A stretch of DNA of 22,064 nt, taken from the NCBI RefSeq assembly GCF_938015485.1, contig NZ_CALLVU010000061.1, positions 1-22,064 on the forward strand, written 5' to 3'. The notes under the pieces are model-generated. The model made no database searches. It worked only from the letters and a program-made list of their open reading frames with translations, and was not told where the DNA came from. Both the position numbers and the translations under genes were made by a program. This document shows positions 1 through 7,546 of this stretch, one piece after another. The stretch is from an uncultured Lachnoanaerobaculum sp. GTDB taxonomy: Bacteria; Bacillota; Clostridia; Lachnospirales; Lachnospiraceae. Every line of letters starts with the position of its first letter. Within the stretch, counting starts at the first letter, position 1.

Positions 1-351
1 AACACTGTAGATATCTACAATCCGAAGGTAATACGCTCTACAATGGGTTCAATATTCAGAGTTCCTTTCATATATGTAAAGGATTTGAAGGAAGTCATAG
101 ATAAGCTTAATTCAAAAGGTATTTCAGTATATGCAAGCAGCCTTGAAGGCGCTATGGAATATGACAAGCCTGATTATAAAAAAGATACCGCCTTTATAAT
201 AGGAAATGAAGCGGCGGGGATATCAAAAGAGATACTTGAGATGGCGGATAAAAAGATAAAAATCCCTATGCTTGGTGAGGTGGAATCACTGAATGCCGCG
301 GTAGCCGGAAGCATACTTATGTATGAGGCTGTGAGGCAGAGAAGATTATAA
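1..351 (+). CDS. TrmH/SpoU-family RNA 2'-O-methyltransferase, C-terminal part
   Basis: This is the 3' end of a gene that begins before the window; the frame is open from base 1. About 116 residues remain. The start of the visible part, NTVDIYNPKVIRSTMGSIFR, is the SPOUT-family stretch 'NPKvvRasmGs.fr'. It is followed by the SAM-binding loop AFIIGNEAAGIS (family IGNEgxGl) and the knot-forming SLNAAVAGSILMYEAVRQ (family SLNvavAagillyE). These three motifs define the trefoil-knot methyltransferase fold that transfers a methyl group from S-adenosylmethionine to a ribose 2'-OH in tRNA or rRNA. The target base cannot be told from this fragment, and the N-terminal substrate-binding domain is outside the window. 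An ATG at base 43 is internal and not the start. Family assignment is firm; the specific substrate is unknown. Confidence 0.9.
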   Translation, partial: NTVDIYNPKVIRSTMGSIFRVPFIYVKDLKEVIDKLNSKGISVYASSLEGAMEYDKPDYKKDTAFIIGNEAAGISKEILEMADKKIKIPMLGEVESLNAAVAGSILMYEAVRQRRL

Positions 352-359
352 TTTAAATA

Positions 360-388
360 TTGCATATTTATACATATAAGCGTATAAT
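360..388 (+). promoter_or_regulatory. Predicted sigma-A promoter of argF
   Basis: TTGCAT (360-365), a 17-base spacer, then a perfect TATAAT (383-388). Transcription would start near 395, about 25 bases before the argF ATG. The -35 box matches consensus at only 3 of 6 bases, but the -10 box and spacing are ideal. No ARG-box operator could be recognised. Confidence 0.65.
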
Positions 389-420
389 AATAGATATAAC
401 GATTTAAGAGAGGTATTTAT

Positions 421-1368
421 ATGAATTTATTTGGAAGAAATTTTCTCACATTGAAAGATTATACAAGAGAAGAGATAGAGTATCTGCTTGATTTGGCGAT
501 GAAGCTTAAGGTGGATAAGAAAAAAGGTATTACAGGTGACAGATTAAAGGGTAAAAATATAGCTTTGCTTTTTGAGAAGCCTTCAACCAGAACAAGATGT
601 GCGTTTGTTGTAGGTGCAAGAGATGAGGGCGGATTCCCGGAGTATCTCGGAAAGGACGATATACAGCTCGGACATAAGGAAAGTGTGGCGGATACCGCAA
701 GAGTTCTGGGCAGGATGTTTGACGGTATAGAGTTTAGGGGATTTAAGCATTCCACGGTTGAAGAACTTGCAAAGTATGCAGGTGTGCCTGTGTGGAACGG
801 TCTGACGGACGAATATCACCCTACACAAATACTAGCGGATCTTCTTACAATGAGAGAGTATTTCGGAAAGCTTGAAGGGCTGAATTTTGTATATGTGGGT
901 GACGGCAGAAACAATATGGCAAACTCACTTATGATAGGAATGACAAAGCTTGGTGTGAATATGACAATTTTGGCACCGAAGAGCCTGCATCCAAGTGCTG
1001 AGCTTGTAAATCTTTGCAAGGGATATGCAAACGAATCCGGAGCAAAGCTTAATATAAGTGATGATTTGAATGCGGTTAAAGGCGCCGATGTTATATATAC
1101 CGATGTATGGGCTTCTATGGGAGAAGAGGACAAGGCAAAGGAGAGAATAGAGCTTTTAAGACCTTATCAGGTCAATAAGGAGCTGATGGATAAAACAGGA
1201 AAGGACAGCACAATATTTATGCACTGCCTGCCTGCAGTAAAGGGCTATGAAGTCACTGAAGATGTTTTTGAAAGTGACAAATCGGTAGTGTTTGATGAGG
1301 CGGAAAACCGCATGCACACTATTAAGGCGGTGATGGTGGCTACATTAGGTAGGGAAGATGACAAGTAG
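421..1368 (+). CDS. argF: Ornithine carbamoyltransferase
   Basis: Carbamoyl phosphate plus L-ornithine gives citrulline and phosphate: an anabolic step of arginine synthesis, or the reverse reaction in the arginine deiminase pathway. The 315-residue length is normal for the family. Carbamoyl-phosphate motif STRTR is at residues 55-59, HPTQ at 133-136, the ornithine-binding DVWASMG at 228-234 and HCLP with its Cys at 268-271. The SMG loop distinguishes it from aspartate carbamoyltransferase. The ATG is preceded by AAGAGAGG (406-412) at suitable spacing. It has its own promoter, and no other arginine gene is adjacent, so anabolic (argF) or catabolic (arcB) use cannot be settled. The next gene starts inside its last codons. 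The enzyme acts in the cytoplasm as a trimer by family knowledge. Confidence 0.96.
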   Translation: MNLFGRNFLTLKDYTREEIEYLLDLAMKLKVDKKKGITGDRLKGKNIALLFEKPSTRTRCAFVVGARDEGGFPEYLGKDDIQLGHKESVADTARVLGRMFDGIEFRGFKHSTVEELAKYAGVPVWNGLTDEYHPTQILADLLTMREYFGKLEGLNFVYVGDGRNNMANSLMIGMTKLGVNMTILAPKSLHPSAELVNLCKGYANESGAKLNISDDLNAVKGADVIYTDVWASMGEEDKAKERIELLRPYQVNKELMDKTGKDSTIFMHCLPAVKGYEVTEDVFESDKSVVFDEAENRMHTIKAVMVATLGREDDK

Positions 1369-1645
1369 AAGAAGACAGAGTTTTCTTTTAATCAGGGATG
1401 TTTTGCATATCATATTGGCGATTGCCATTATTGTGATGGTTGTATTTGCTTTTTTGTCACCGACAAAATATGCAATATTTTTCCCGTTGATATTTTTATT
1501 ATTTTCAATAAACTGTTTACTGGATTCAATAAAGTACTTTAAGAATGAAGAACATCACAAGTACGGATTTTTAAGAGCAACGGTAATGTTTGCACTGTTT
1601 TTATTTATGCTTTTGATGTCTACAATCGGATTTTTGAACCTGTAA
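1358..1645 (+). CDS. Small three-helix membrane protein of unknown function
   Basis: A 95-residue protein I do not recognise. It has a short basic N-terminus (MTSRRRQ) and three hydrophobic segments at about residues 9-34, 38-58 and 72-94. A charged loop (about 59-70, KYFKNEEHHKYG) lies between the second and third. Its ATG lies 11 bases inside argF in another frame, so it is probably translated by coupling and transcribed from the argF promoter. A good terminator follows directly, which supports a two-gene unit. There is no catalytic motif. A link to arginine or ornithine metabolism is suggested only by position. The reading frame is likely real because of the clean membrane pattern and the overlap with argF. 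Confidence 0.8.
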   Translation: MTSRRRQSFLLIRDVLHIILAIAIIVMVVFAFLSPTKYAIFFPLIFLLFSINCLLDSIKYFKNEEHHKYGFLRATVMFALFLFMLLMSTIGFLNL

Positions 1646-1650
1646 GTTAA

Positions 1651-1685
1651 AATGCCCGGAATGAAGTTTCCGGGTGCTTTTAATT
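1651..1685 (+). terminator. Rho-independent terminator after the argF unit
   Basis: A 7-bp GC-rich stem, CCCGGAA (1655-1661) with TTCCGGG (1668-1674), has a 6-base loop. It is preceded by AAAA and followed by a T-rich tail (TGCTTTTAATTTT). Confidence 0.8.
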
Positions 1686-1701
1686 TTAAGAATATAAAAA
1701 C

Positions 1702-1730
1702 TTGATTTTTTTGGCAGACTGTTCTAATAT
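1702..1730 (+). promoter_or_regulatory. Candidate promoter of the dcw operon
   Basis: TTGATT (1702-1707), a 17-base spacer and TAATAT (1725-1730) lie just after the argF terminator and about 65 bases before the rsmH start. Each box matches consensus at 4 of 6 bases, so this is a moderate prediction. The run of TGGG-type repeats bound by MraZ in front of many dcw operons is not present. Confidence 0.4.
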
Positions 1731-1794
1731 CTTAGTTGTGATAGAGCCGAAATTTCACAGGTTCTATGCGGTTATATATAGGATGGGATTTTTT

Positions 1795-2730
1795 ATGGTT
1801 TTTAGTCACAAGTCGGTGCTGTTGGATGAGGTGGTTGAATCTTTAAATATCAAACCTGACGGCTACTATGTGGACGGTACTCTGGGAGGAGGAGGTCATG
1901 CCCTGGAGGTCGTAAAAAGACTTGAGGGCGGCAAACTTATAGGTATAGATCAAGATGCTGATGCTATAAAAGCTGCAACACAGAGATTGATTGATTACCG
2001 AAATAGGGTTATAATAGTAAGAGATAACTACGTCAATATTGAAAATATATTGAAAAGAGAAGGTATCGAAAGAGTTGACGGTATATATGTCGACTTGGGA
2101 GTTTCATCATATCAGCTGGATGCGGCAGAGAGAGGTTTTACCTACAGGTTTGATGCGCCTCTTGATATGAGGATGGATGACAGAAACGAGTTGAAAGCAT
2201 CCGATATTGTCAATGACTATTCGGAGAGCGAGCTTTTTCATGTCATCAGAGATTACGGTGAGGACAGGTTTGCAAAGAATATTGCAAAGCACATCGTAGC
2301 CTACAGAAGCAAAAAAAGAATTGAGACAACATTTGAATTGGTGGACATTATAAAGTCGGCAATTCCGATGAAGATACAAGTTACAGGCGGGCATCCTGCA
2401 AAGAGAACATTTCAGGCTATAAGGATTGAACTTAACAAAGAGCTTGAGGTTTTGAAGGATTCTCTGAATGTAATGATTGAACTGTTAAACCCCGGAGGCA
2501 GATTGTCCGTTATCACATTTCATTCTCTTGAAGACAGGATAGTGAAACAGGCATTCAAAAAGGCGGAGTCTCCATGTATCTGTCCGAAGAATTTCCCCGT
2601 ATGTGTATGTGGGAACAAGTCAAAGGGAAGAGTGATTACAAGAAAGGCTGTTTTGCCGAGTGAAAAGGAGTTGGAAGAAAACTCCAGAGCAAAAAGTGCC
2701 AAACTTAGGGTATTTGAAAAGGGAGTCTAA
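1795..2730 (+). CDS. rsmH: 16S rRNA (cytosine(1402)-N4)-methyltransferase RsmH (MraW)
   Basis: Methylates N4 of C1402 in the ribosomal P site, using S-adenosylmethionine. The protein is 311 residues, the usual length. The SAM loop DGTLGGGGH is at 27-35, DLGVSSYQLD at 100-109 and GFTYRFDAPLDMRMD at 114-128. GGHPAKRTFQAIRIELNKEL and a Cys-rich C-terminal segment (CICP..FPVCVCG) follow. The frame is open upstream to 1702, but the family begins with 'sHksVLLdE', and AGGATGGGA (1780-1788) sits 6 bases before the ATG at 1795, so that start was chosen; an ATG at 1783 is the alternative. It heads the dcw operon, its usual place, but no mraZ precedes it. The stop abuts the next start with no gap. Confidence 0.96.
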   Translation: MVFSHKSVLLDEVVESLNIKPDGYYVDGTLGGGGHALEVVKRLEGGKLIGIDQDADAIKAATQRLIDYRNRVIIVRDNYVNIENILKREGIERVDGIYVDLGVSSYQLDAAERGFTYRFDAPLDMRMDDRNELKASDIVNDYSESELFHVIRDYGEDRFAKNIAKHIVAYRSKKRIETTFELVDIIKSAIPMKIQVTGGHPAKRTFQAIRIELNKELEVLKDSLNVMIELLNPGGRLSVITFHSLEDRIVKQAFKKAESPCICPKNFPVCVCGNKSKGRVITRKAVLPSEKELEENSRAKSAKLRVFEKGV

Positions 2731-3216
2731 ATGAAAGAAACTAATAAAAGAAAAAAGCAAGGAATAAGAAGAAGCGGTGTACAAATAGAGTACTATACTG
2801 AGGGCAATGTTGTAAGAAAGCTTGAAAGTACATACCCACAGACATGGGAAGAAGAGTCACCAAGCAAAAAAGTAAGGAAAAACAGAGAAAAAGTACTTTC
2901 TATGAATTTTCCTTATCTTGTTGTGCTGTCTGTAGCGATGGTAGTCGTATTGGCACTTTGTGCAAACTATATTTCAGTACAGTCACGCCTTACTTCCACT
3001 ATAAAGGAAGCACAGAAAAACGAGTCAAATCTTGAAAAGTTAAAAGGTGAGAACGACTCTGCCGAAAATATGATAGCAACTTATTTGGATTTGGATCATA
3101 TAAAGGATGTGGCTATGAATAGGCTTGGCATGGTTTATGCCAAGAAAAATCAGGTTATAACATACGAAAAAACGGAAAATGAATATGTCAGACAATTCGA
3201 TGAAATCCCAAGATAA
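2731..3216 (+). CDS. ftsL: FtsL-like cell division protein
   Basis: A 161-residue bitopic protein. It has a long basic cytoplasmic region (residues 1-58), one membrane helix (about 60-83) and a heptad-like extracellular segment (about 84-115). A conserved tail around DHIKDVAMNRLGMVYAKKNQ resembles the FtsL/DivIC 'ie.iA...lGM..p...' motif. FtsL family members form a complex with FtsB/DivIC and FtsQ/DivIB and help activate the FtsWI synthase at the septum. Position between rsmH and the division PBP is the classical ftsL site. The ATG follows the rsmH stop immediately, with GGGAG (2721-2725) as ribosome site. The PBP gene starts inside its last 38 bases. Sequence similarity in this family is weak, so the call rests on topology, tail motif and context together. 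Confidence 0.88.
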   Translation: MKETNKRKKQGIRRSGVQIEYYTEGNVVRKLESTYPQTWEEESPSKKVRKNREKVLSMNFPYLVVLSVAMVVVLALCANYISVQSRLTSTIKEAQKNESNLEKLKGENDSAENMIATYLDLDHIKDVAMNRLGMVYAKKNQVITYEKTENEYVRQFDEIPR

Positions 3217-5206
3217 AAACGGGACAAACAAAAAAAATAAGAATGGAAATACTTCCAATCCTTTAGATATTCTGCAGGGAAGGCTTATCATCATCTTGAT
3301 TATGATTGGTATAGCTTTCGCTGCATTGTTTTTTAACATACTGTTTTTGCAGAGGAAAAAGGAAGTGGAATACAATCAAAAGATATTATCACAGCAAAGG
3401 TATGATTCCAGAGATTTACCTTATAAAAGAGGAGATATCCTTGACAGAAACGGGACCTATATTGCGACAAGTGAAAAGGTTTACAATATAATTTTAGACC
3501 CGAAGCTTATAAATACCGAGCAGGATAAGTACCTTAACGCTTCTGTTGGTATATTAAAGGATGTATTCGGATACAGTGAAGAAGAAATCAGAGGTGTTAT
3601 TGCCGACAAGTCGGACAGTTCATATGTAAAGTATAAACAAAATATCACATATGATCAGAAAGAAGCCTTTGAAGAGAAGAAAAAAGAGTACGATAAGTGG
3701 TACAAGGATAATAAGAAGGAAGAAAAAATAGGCGGCATATGGTTTGAAGAAAGCTACCAAAGGGAGTATCCTTACGGGTCTACGGCATGTAATGTACTCG
3801 GATTTGCCGGGAATGACGGAGACGGATATACCGGAATAGAGCAGTCATATAATGATGAGCTTGTAGGTATAGCGGGCAGAGAGTACGGCTACCTAAACGA
3901 TGAGTCGTCTCTTGAGAGAGTTATCAAAAACCCTACAGACGGAAACAAGGTGGTTTCCACCATTGATTTGAACATTCAAAAGATAGTGGAAAAGCATATC
4001 AGTGAATGGCAAAGCTCGGTGGGTTCAAATATGACGGCGGCTATAGTGATGAATCCGAATAACGGTGAGATACTTGCCATGGCTACAAGCAGAGCCTTCG
4101 ATCTGAACAATCCGAGGGATTTGAACAACTACTATACGGCAGAGCAGCAGGCGGCTATGGATGATAAGGCAAAGGTGGATGCACTGAACAATATCTGGAG
4201 AAACTACGCTGTCAGTGATACCTATGAGCCGGGTTCACCTTCAAAGGTATTTACCGTAGCTTCCGCTATGGAAGAGGGTGCCATAAACGGAAATGAGACC
4301 TACAACTGCCGCGGATTTGAAGAGATAGGGGGCTGGAAGATAAGATGCGCCAACAGAAACGGACATGGTGAAATCAATGTGACGGAGGCTCTTATGGAGT
4401 CTTGTAATGTTGCGATGATGGATATATCAAGGACTGAGGGCGGACAAAACTTCTACAAATACCAAAAAGTATTCGGATTTGGGTCAAAGACAGCTATAGA
4501 TTTGCCCGGAGAGGCGGATACAAGCGGACTTGTGCATACGGCGGATAATGCCGGAGCTACAGACCTTGCCACAAACTCATTCGGACAAAACTACAATGTT
4601 ACAATGGTACAGGTTGCGGCGGCGTACTCGTCTGTAGTAAACGGAGGTGCATATTATACGCCTCATGTTGTAAAGCAGATTTTGAACCCGAACGGTTCCG
4701 TAATAAAAAATATTGAGCCGGAACTTGTAAGAGAGACCGTTTCGGCACACACTACGGCATTTATTAATGAAGCACTCAGAAGAACGGTAGCGGAGGGTAC
4801 AGGTAGCGCTGCGGCTGTAGCAGGTTATGATGTAGGCGGTAAGACAGGTACGGCGGAGAAATATCCGAGAGGAAACGGAAATTATCTGGTTTCATTTATA
4901 GGAAGTGTTCCTGCACAGAGCCCTGAGGTGGTATGCTATGTACTTATAGATACTCCGCATTTGGGAGATCAGGCCAGATCCGCTTATGCAAGTTCACTGT
5001 TTTCAAAGATTATGACGGAGGTATTGCCATATATGAACATATATTCAAATGTGGATGAGAATATAGATGTGAGTTCTTTCCCTTCAGCGGAAGGAATTAC
5101 AGATTCCAATACACCTGCCGAGTCAAAAAGTTACTCTACAGAAGAGGTGATACCGAATGACGGAAAGAACGATTTGCCGGGAGCACCTGCCGGAGAGGGA
5201 GAATAA
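3179..5206 (+). CDS. ftsI: Division-type class B penicillin-binding protein (peptidoglycan transpeptidase)
   Basis: Cross-links septal peptidoglycan; the partner of FtsW. The 675-residue protein has an Asn/Lys-rich cytoplasmic tail, one membrane helix (about 35-57) and the pedestal motif RGDILDRNG (84-92). The transpeptidase domain follows, with SxxK = SPSK (Ser353, Lys356), SxN = SCN (408-410) and KTG (555-557). All three active-site motifs are intact. A tail of about 55 residues, rich in Ser, Glu, Asp and Pro, ends the protein; there are no PASTA domains, unlike many SpoVD and PBP2x proteins. The start overlaps ftsL by 38 bases. No strong ribosome site precedes ATG 3179, and ATGs at 3185 and 3200 are possible, which would change only the disordered N-terminus. 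The symbol is given from cluster position; spoVD (sporulation) is the main alternative. Confidence 0.92.
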   Translation: MNMSDNSMKSQDKNGTNKKNKNGNTSNPLDILQGRLIIILIMIGIAFAALFFNILFLQRKKEVEYNQKILSQQRYDSRDLPYKRGDILDRNGTYIATSEKVYNIILDPKLINTEQDKYLNASVGILKDVFGYSEEEIRGVIADKSDSSYVKYKQNITYDQKEAFEEKKKEYDKWYKDNKKEEKIGGIWFEESYQREYPYGSTACNVLGFAGNDGDGYTGIEQSYNDELVGIAGREYGYLNDESSLERVIKNPTDGNKVVSTIDLNIQKIVEKHISEWQSSVGSNMTAAIVMNPNNGEILAMATSRAFDLNNPRDLNNYYTAEQQAAMDDKAKVDALNNIWRNYAVSDTYEPGSPSKVFTVASAMEEGAINGNETYNCRGFEEIGGWKIRCANRNGHGEINVTEALMESCNVAMMDISRTEGGQNFYKYQKVFGFGSKTAIDLPGEADTSGLVHTADNAGATDLATNSFGQNYNVTMVQVAAAYSSVVNGGAYYTPHVVKQILNPNGSVIKNIEPELVRETVSAHTTAFINEALRRTVAEGTGSAAAVAGYDVGGKTGTAEKYPRGNGNYLVSFIGSVPAQSPEVVCYVLIDTPHLGDQARSAYASSLFSKIMTEVLPYMNIYSNVDENIDVSSFPSAEGITDSNTPAESKSYSTEEVIPNDGKNDLPGAPAGEGE

Positions 5207-5221
5207 AGGTTTGGAGAGATT

Positions 5222-6190
5222 ATGTTAAAAGATACATTGATTGCGTTACTTATAAGCTTTTTTGTTACTGCAGCAGTATGTCCGTTTTTTATACCGATTT
5301 TGCACAGACTGAAGTTCGGGCAGATGGTAAGAGATGACGGACCGCAGGCACATTTAAAAAAGACCGGAACACCTACTATGGGCGGCATAACATTTATGAT
5401 AGGAATACTTGCGGCAAGTCTCTTTTTGATACCGAGGTACAAAGAAGTTACAGTTGTATTCTTATTTACCATATCATATGGTATAATAGGATTTTTGGAT
5501 GATATGCTGAAAATAAAGAAAAAGCAGTCCGAAGGCTTGAAGTCATCTCAGAAGTTTATACTTCAGTTGATAGTCAGTGTTGTTTTTATAGTATATCTGT
5601 TCAAGGCATATGGGTTTGACTACGGTGTGCTTATACCGTTTACAGGTTCATTTGATACAGGTATAGTATTAAAACTCGGCATTATATGGATCCCTTTTGC
5701 ACTGTTTGTAATACTCGGTACGGACAACGGTGTGAACTTTACAGACGGACTTGACGGACTTTGTTCATCGGTTACAATTATTGTCGCGATATTTTTCATG
5801 CTGATAGGGCTTAAGGCGGGCTTTAGCGTTACACCGGTTACAGGTGCGGTGATAGGAAGCCTTATGGGATTTTTGATATTTAATGCATATCCTGCCAAGG
5901 TATTTATGGGAGATACGGGATCTTTGGCACTTGGAGGATTTGTGGCATCATATGCGCTTATGTGCAGAATCCCTGTTTTTATAGCGGTTATAGGTTTTAT
6001 ATATATGATTGAGGTAATATCCGTTATCATTCAGGTAGGATATTTTAAGGCGACAAAGGGAAAGAGATTTTTCAAGATGGCACCTATACATCACCACTTT
6101 GAACTGTGTGGCTGGTCTGAAACAAGAACTGTGACGGTTTTTAGTATAGTTACCGTAATACTTGGCATTTTAGTATATCTGTTTATTTAG
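5222..6190 (+). CDS. mraY: Phospho-N-acetylmuramoyl-pentapeptide-transferase
   Basis: Integral membrane enzyme that moves phospho-MurNAc-pentapeptide from UDP to undecaprenyl phosphate, forming lipid I. It has 322 residues with about ten hydrophobic segments. Signature features are HLKKTGTPTMGG (44-55), FLDD with the paired Asp (93-94), NFTDGLDGL (172-180), FMGDTGS with Asp231, and the HHH motif at 290-292 followed by FELCGWSE. All catalytic carboxylates are present. The gene starts 15 bases after the PBP stop, with GGAGAG (5213-5218) as ribosome site. It sits in its standard dcw position, but murE and murF, which often lie just upstream, are not here. Confidence 0.97.
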   Translation: MLKDTLIALLISFFVTAAVCPFFIPILHRLKFGQMVRDDGPQAHLKKTGTPTMGGITFMIGILAASLFLIPRYKEVTVVFLFTISYGIIGFLDDMLKIKKKQSEGLKSSQKFILQLIVSVVFIVYLFKAYGFDYGVLIPFTGSFDTGIVLKLGIIWIPFALFVILGTDNGVNFTDGLDGLCSSVTIIVAIFFMLIGLKAGFSVTPVTGAVIGSLMGFLIFNAYPAKVFMGDTGSLALGGFVASYALMCRIPVFIAVIGFIYMIEVISVIIQVGYFKATKGKRFFKMAPIHHHFELCGWSETRTVTVFSIVTVILGILVYLFI

Positions 6191-6198
6191 GAGGCAAT

Positions 6199-7542
6199 AT
6201 GATCGGAGTTGCAGGATTAGGAAAGAGCGGAATATCAGCCGCAAACTTACTTTTAAAAAACGGTGAAGAGGTGATACTCTTTGACAGCAATAAGGAGCTT
6301 GATAAAAATGCAATTTTAGATAAGTTTGATAAGAAGTATCACGACAGAATAAAGATTGTTCTTGGAGATTTGAATGAGTCGGATGCAAAGGATATGAAAT
6401 ACTGTGTAATCAGTCCGGGAATCGACCTTGAGGTTGACTTTGTAAAGACATTAAAATCATGCAATATTCCTATATGGAGTGAGGTGGAACTTGGATATAA
6501 ATATTCAAAGGGAGATTTGATAGCCATTACAGGAACCAACGGTAAGACCACCACCACATCACTTGTAGGCGAGATAATGTCAAATTTTAAGGAAAGTGCA
6601 TTTACTGTAGGAAATATAGGTATACCTTATACAGATATTGCGGATAAGACAAATGAAAATACGGTTACCGTACTTGAGACCTCATCATTTCAGCTTGAGA
6701 CAATAATAGACTTTAAACCTAATATATCGGCAATACTTAATATAACTCCGGACCACTTGAACAGACATCATACTATGGAGAACTATACAAGAGTAAAAGA
6801 GGATATAGAAAAAAATCAGGATGAGAATGATTTTTGTATACTCAACTATGAGGATGAGGCACTTAGAGAGTTTGCAAAGAGAGCAAAAGCTAAGGTTATA
6901 TTTTTCTCAAGTAAAGAAAAACTTAGTGACGGATTTTATCTTGAGGACGGGTTTGTTGTACACAACAAGGAAGGTGTGGTTACCAAACTTCTTGATACAG
7001 GCAAACTGAATATACTCGGCAGACATAATCATGAAAATGTAATGGCAGCTATGGCTATTTCTTTTGCTTACGGTGTGCCTATGGATATCATTGTTAACAC
7101 TTGTTACAATTTTAAGGCGGTTGAGCACAGAATAGAGTTTGTAAAGGAAGTAAAAGGAGTAAAATATTATAACGACTCCAAGGGTACAAATCCGGATGCC
7201 GCAATACAGGCGGTGCTTGCGATGCCTGCCTCCACTTATATTATAGGTGGAGGATATGACAAGGGCTCCGAATATGACGAGTGGATAGAGAGTTTCGGTA
7301 CCAAGGTAAAGAAACTTGTACTGATGGGAGCTACTGCCGATAAGATTGCGGATTGTGCAAAAAAGCACGGATTTACAAATATAGAAAAGGTTGAGAGCAT
7401 GCAGGAGGCGGTAAGTTTGTGTGCAAGTGAGGCTAAAGCGGGAGAGTATGTCCTTTTGTCACCGGCCTGTGCCAGCTGGGGAATGTTCAAAAATTATGAG
7501 GAACGAGGACATATATTTAAGGACTGTGTCAGGGATTTATGA
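6199..7542 (+). CDS. murD: UDP-N-acetylmuramoyl-L-alanine--D-glutamate ligase
   Basis: ATP-dependent cytoplasmic ligase that adds D-Glu to UDP-MurNAc-L-Ala. It has 447 residues, normal for MurD. There is an N-terminal Rossmann-like UDP-binding domain (GLGKSG, 6-11), the Mur-ligase P-loop TGTNGKTT (111-118), NITPDHLNRH (181-190) and HNHENVMAA (276-284). NDSKGTNPDAA (325-335) and the MurD-specific end SPACASWGMFKNYEERGHIF (421-440) follow. The ribosome site AGGAGG (6189-6194) overlaps the end of mraY and fixes the ATG. The N-terminus is short compared with some homologues because it begins right at the Rossmann strand. Confidence 0.97.
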   Translation: MIGVAGLGKSGISAANLLLKNGEEVILFDSNKELDKNAILDKFDKKYHDRIKIVLGDLNESDAKDMKYCVISPGIDLEVDFVKTLKSCNIPIWSEVELGYKYSKGDLIAITGTNGKTTTTSLVGEIMSNFKESAFTVGNIGIPYTDIADKTNENTVTVLETSSFQLETIIDFKPNISAILNITPDHLNRHHTMENYTRVKEDIEKNQDENDFCILNYEDEALREFAKRAKAKVIFFSSKEKLSDGFYLEDGFVVHNKEGVVTKLLDTGKLNILGRHNHENVMAAMAISFAYGVPMDIIVNTCYNFKAVEHRIEFVKEVKGVKYYNDSKGTNPDAAIQAVLAMPASTYIIGGGYDKGSEYDEWIESFGTKVKKLVLMGATADKIADCAKKHGFTNIEKVESMQEAVSLCASEAKAGEYVLLSPACASWGMFKNYEERGHIFKDCVRDL

Positions 7543-7546
7543 TAAT

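Noticed and set aside
1702..1794. Extended RsmH start
   Set aside because: The extra residues overlap the promoter and do not match the family N-terminus; the ribosome site supports the start at 1795.
1686..1794. MraZ-type operator before rsmH
   Set aside because: Only a single TGGG occurs, in the ribosome site; the spaced repeats expected for MraZ are absent.
5620..6030. 136-codon minus-strand open frame opposite mraY
   Set aside because: It is antisense to a fully conserved enzyme and its composition mirrors the membrane codons on the other strand.
6907..7368. 153-codon minus-strand open frame opposite murD
   Set aside because: It is antisense to conserved MurD motifs and has no supporting start signal or similarity.
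7421..7546. Extended FtsW start inside murD
   Set aside because: The added residues are murD sequence in another frame; the ATG at 7547 with an upstream purine site fits operon spacing.
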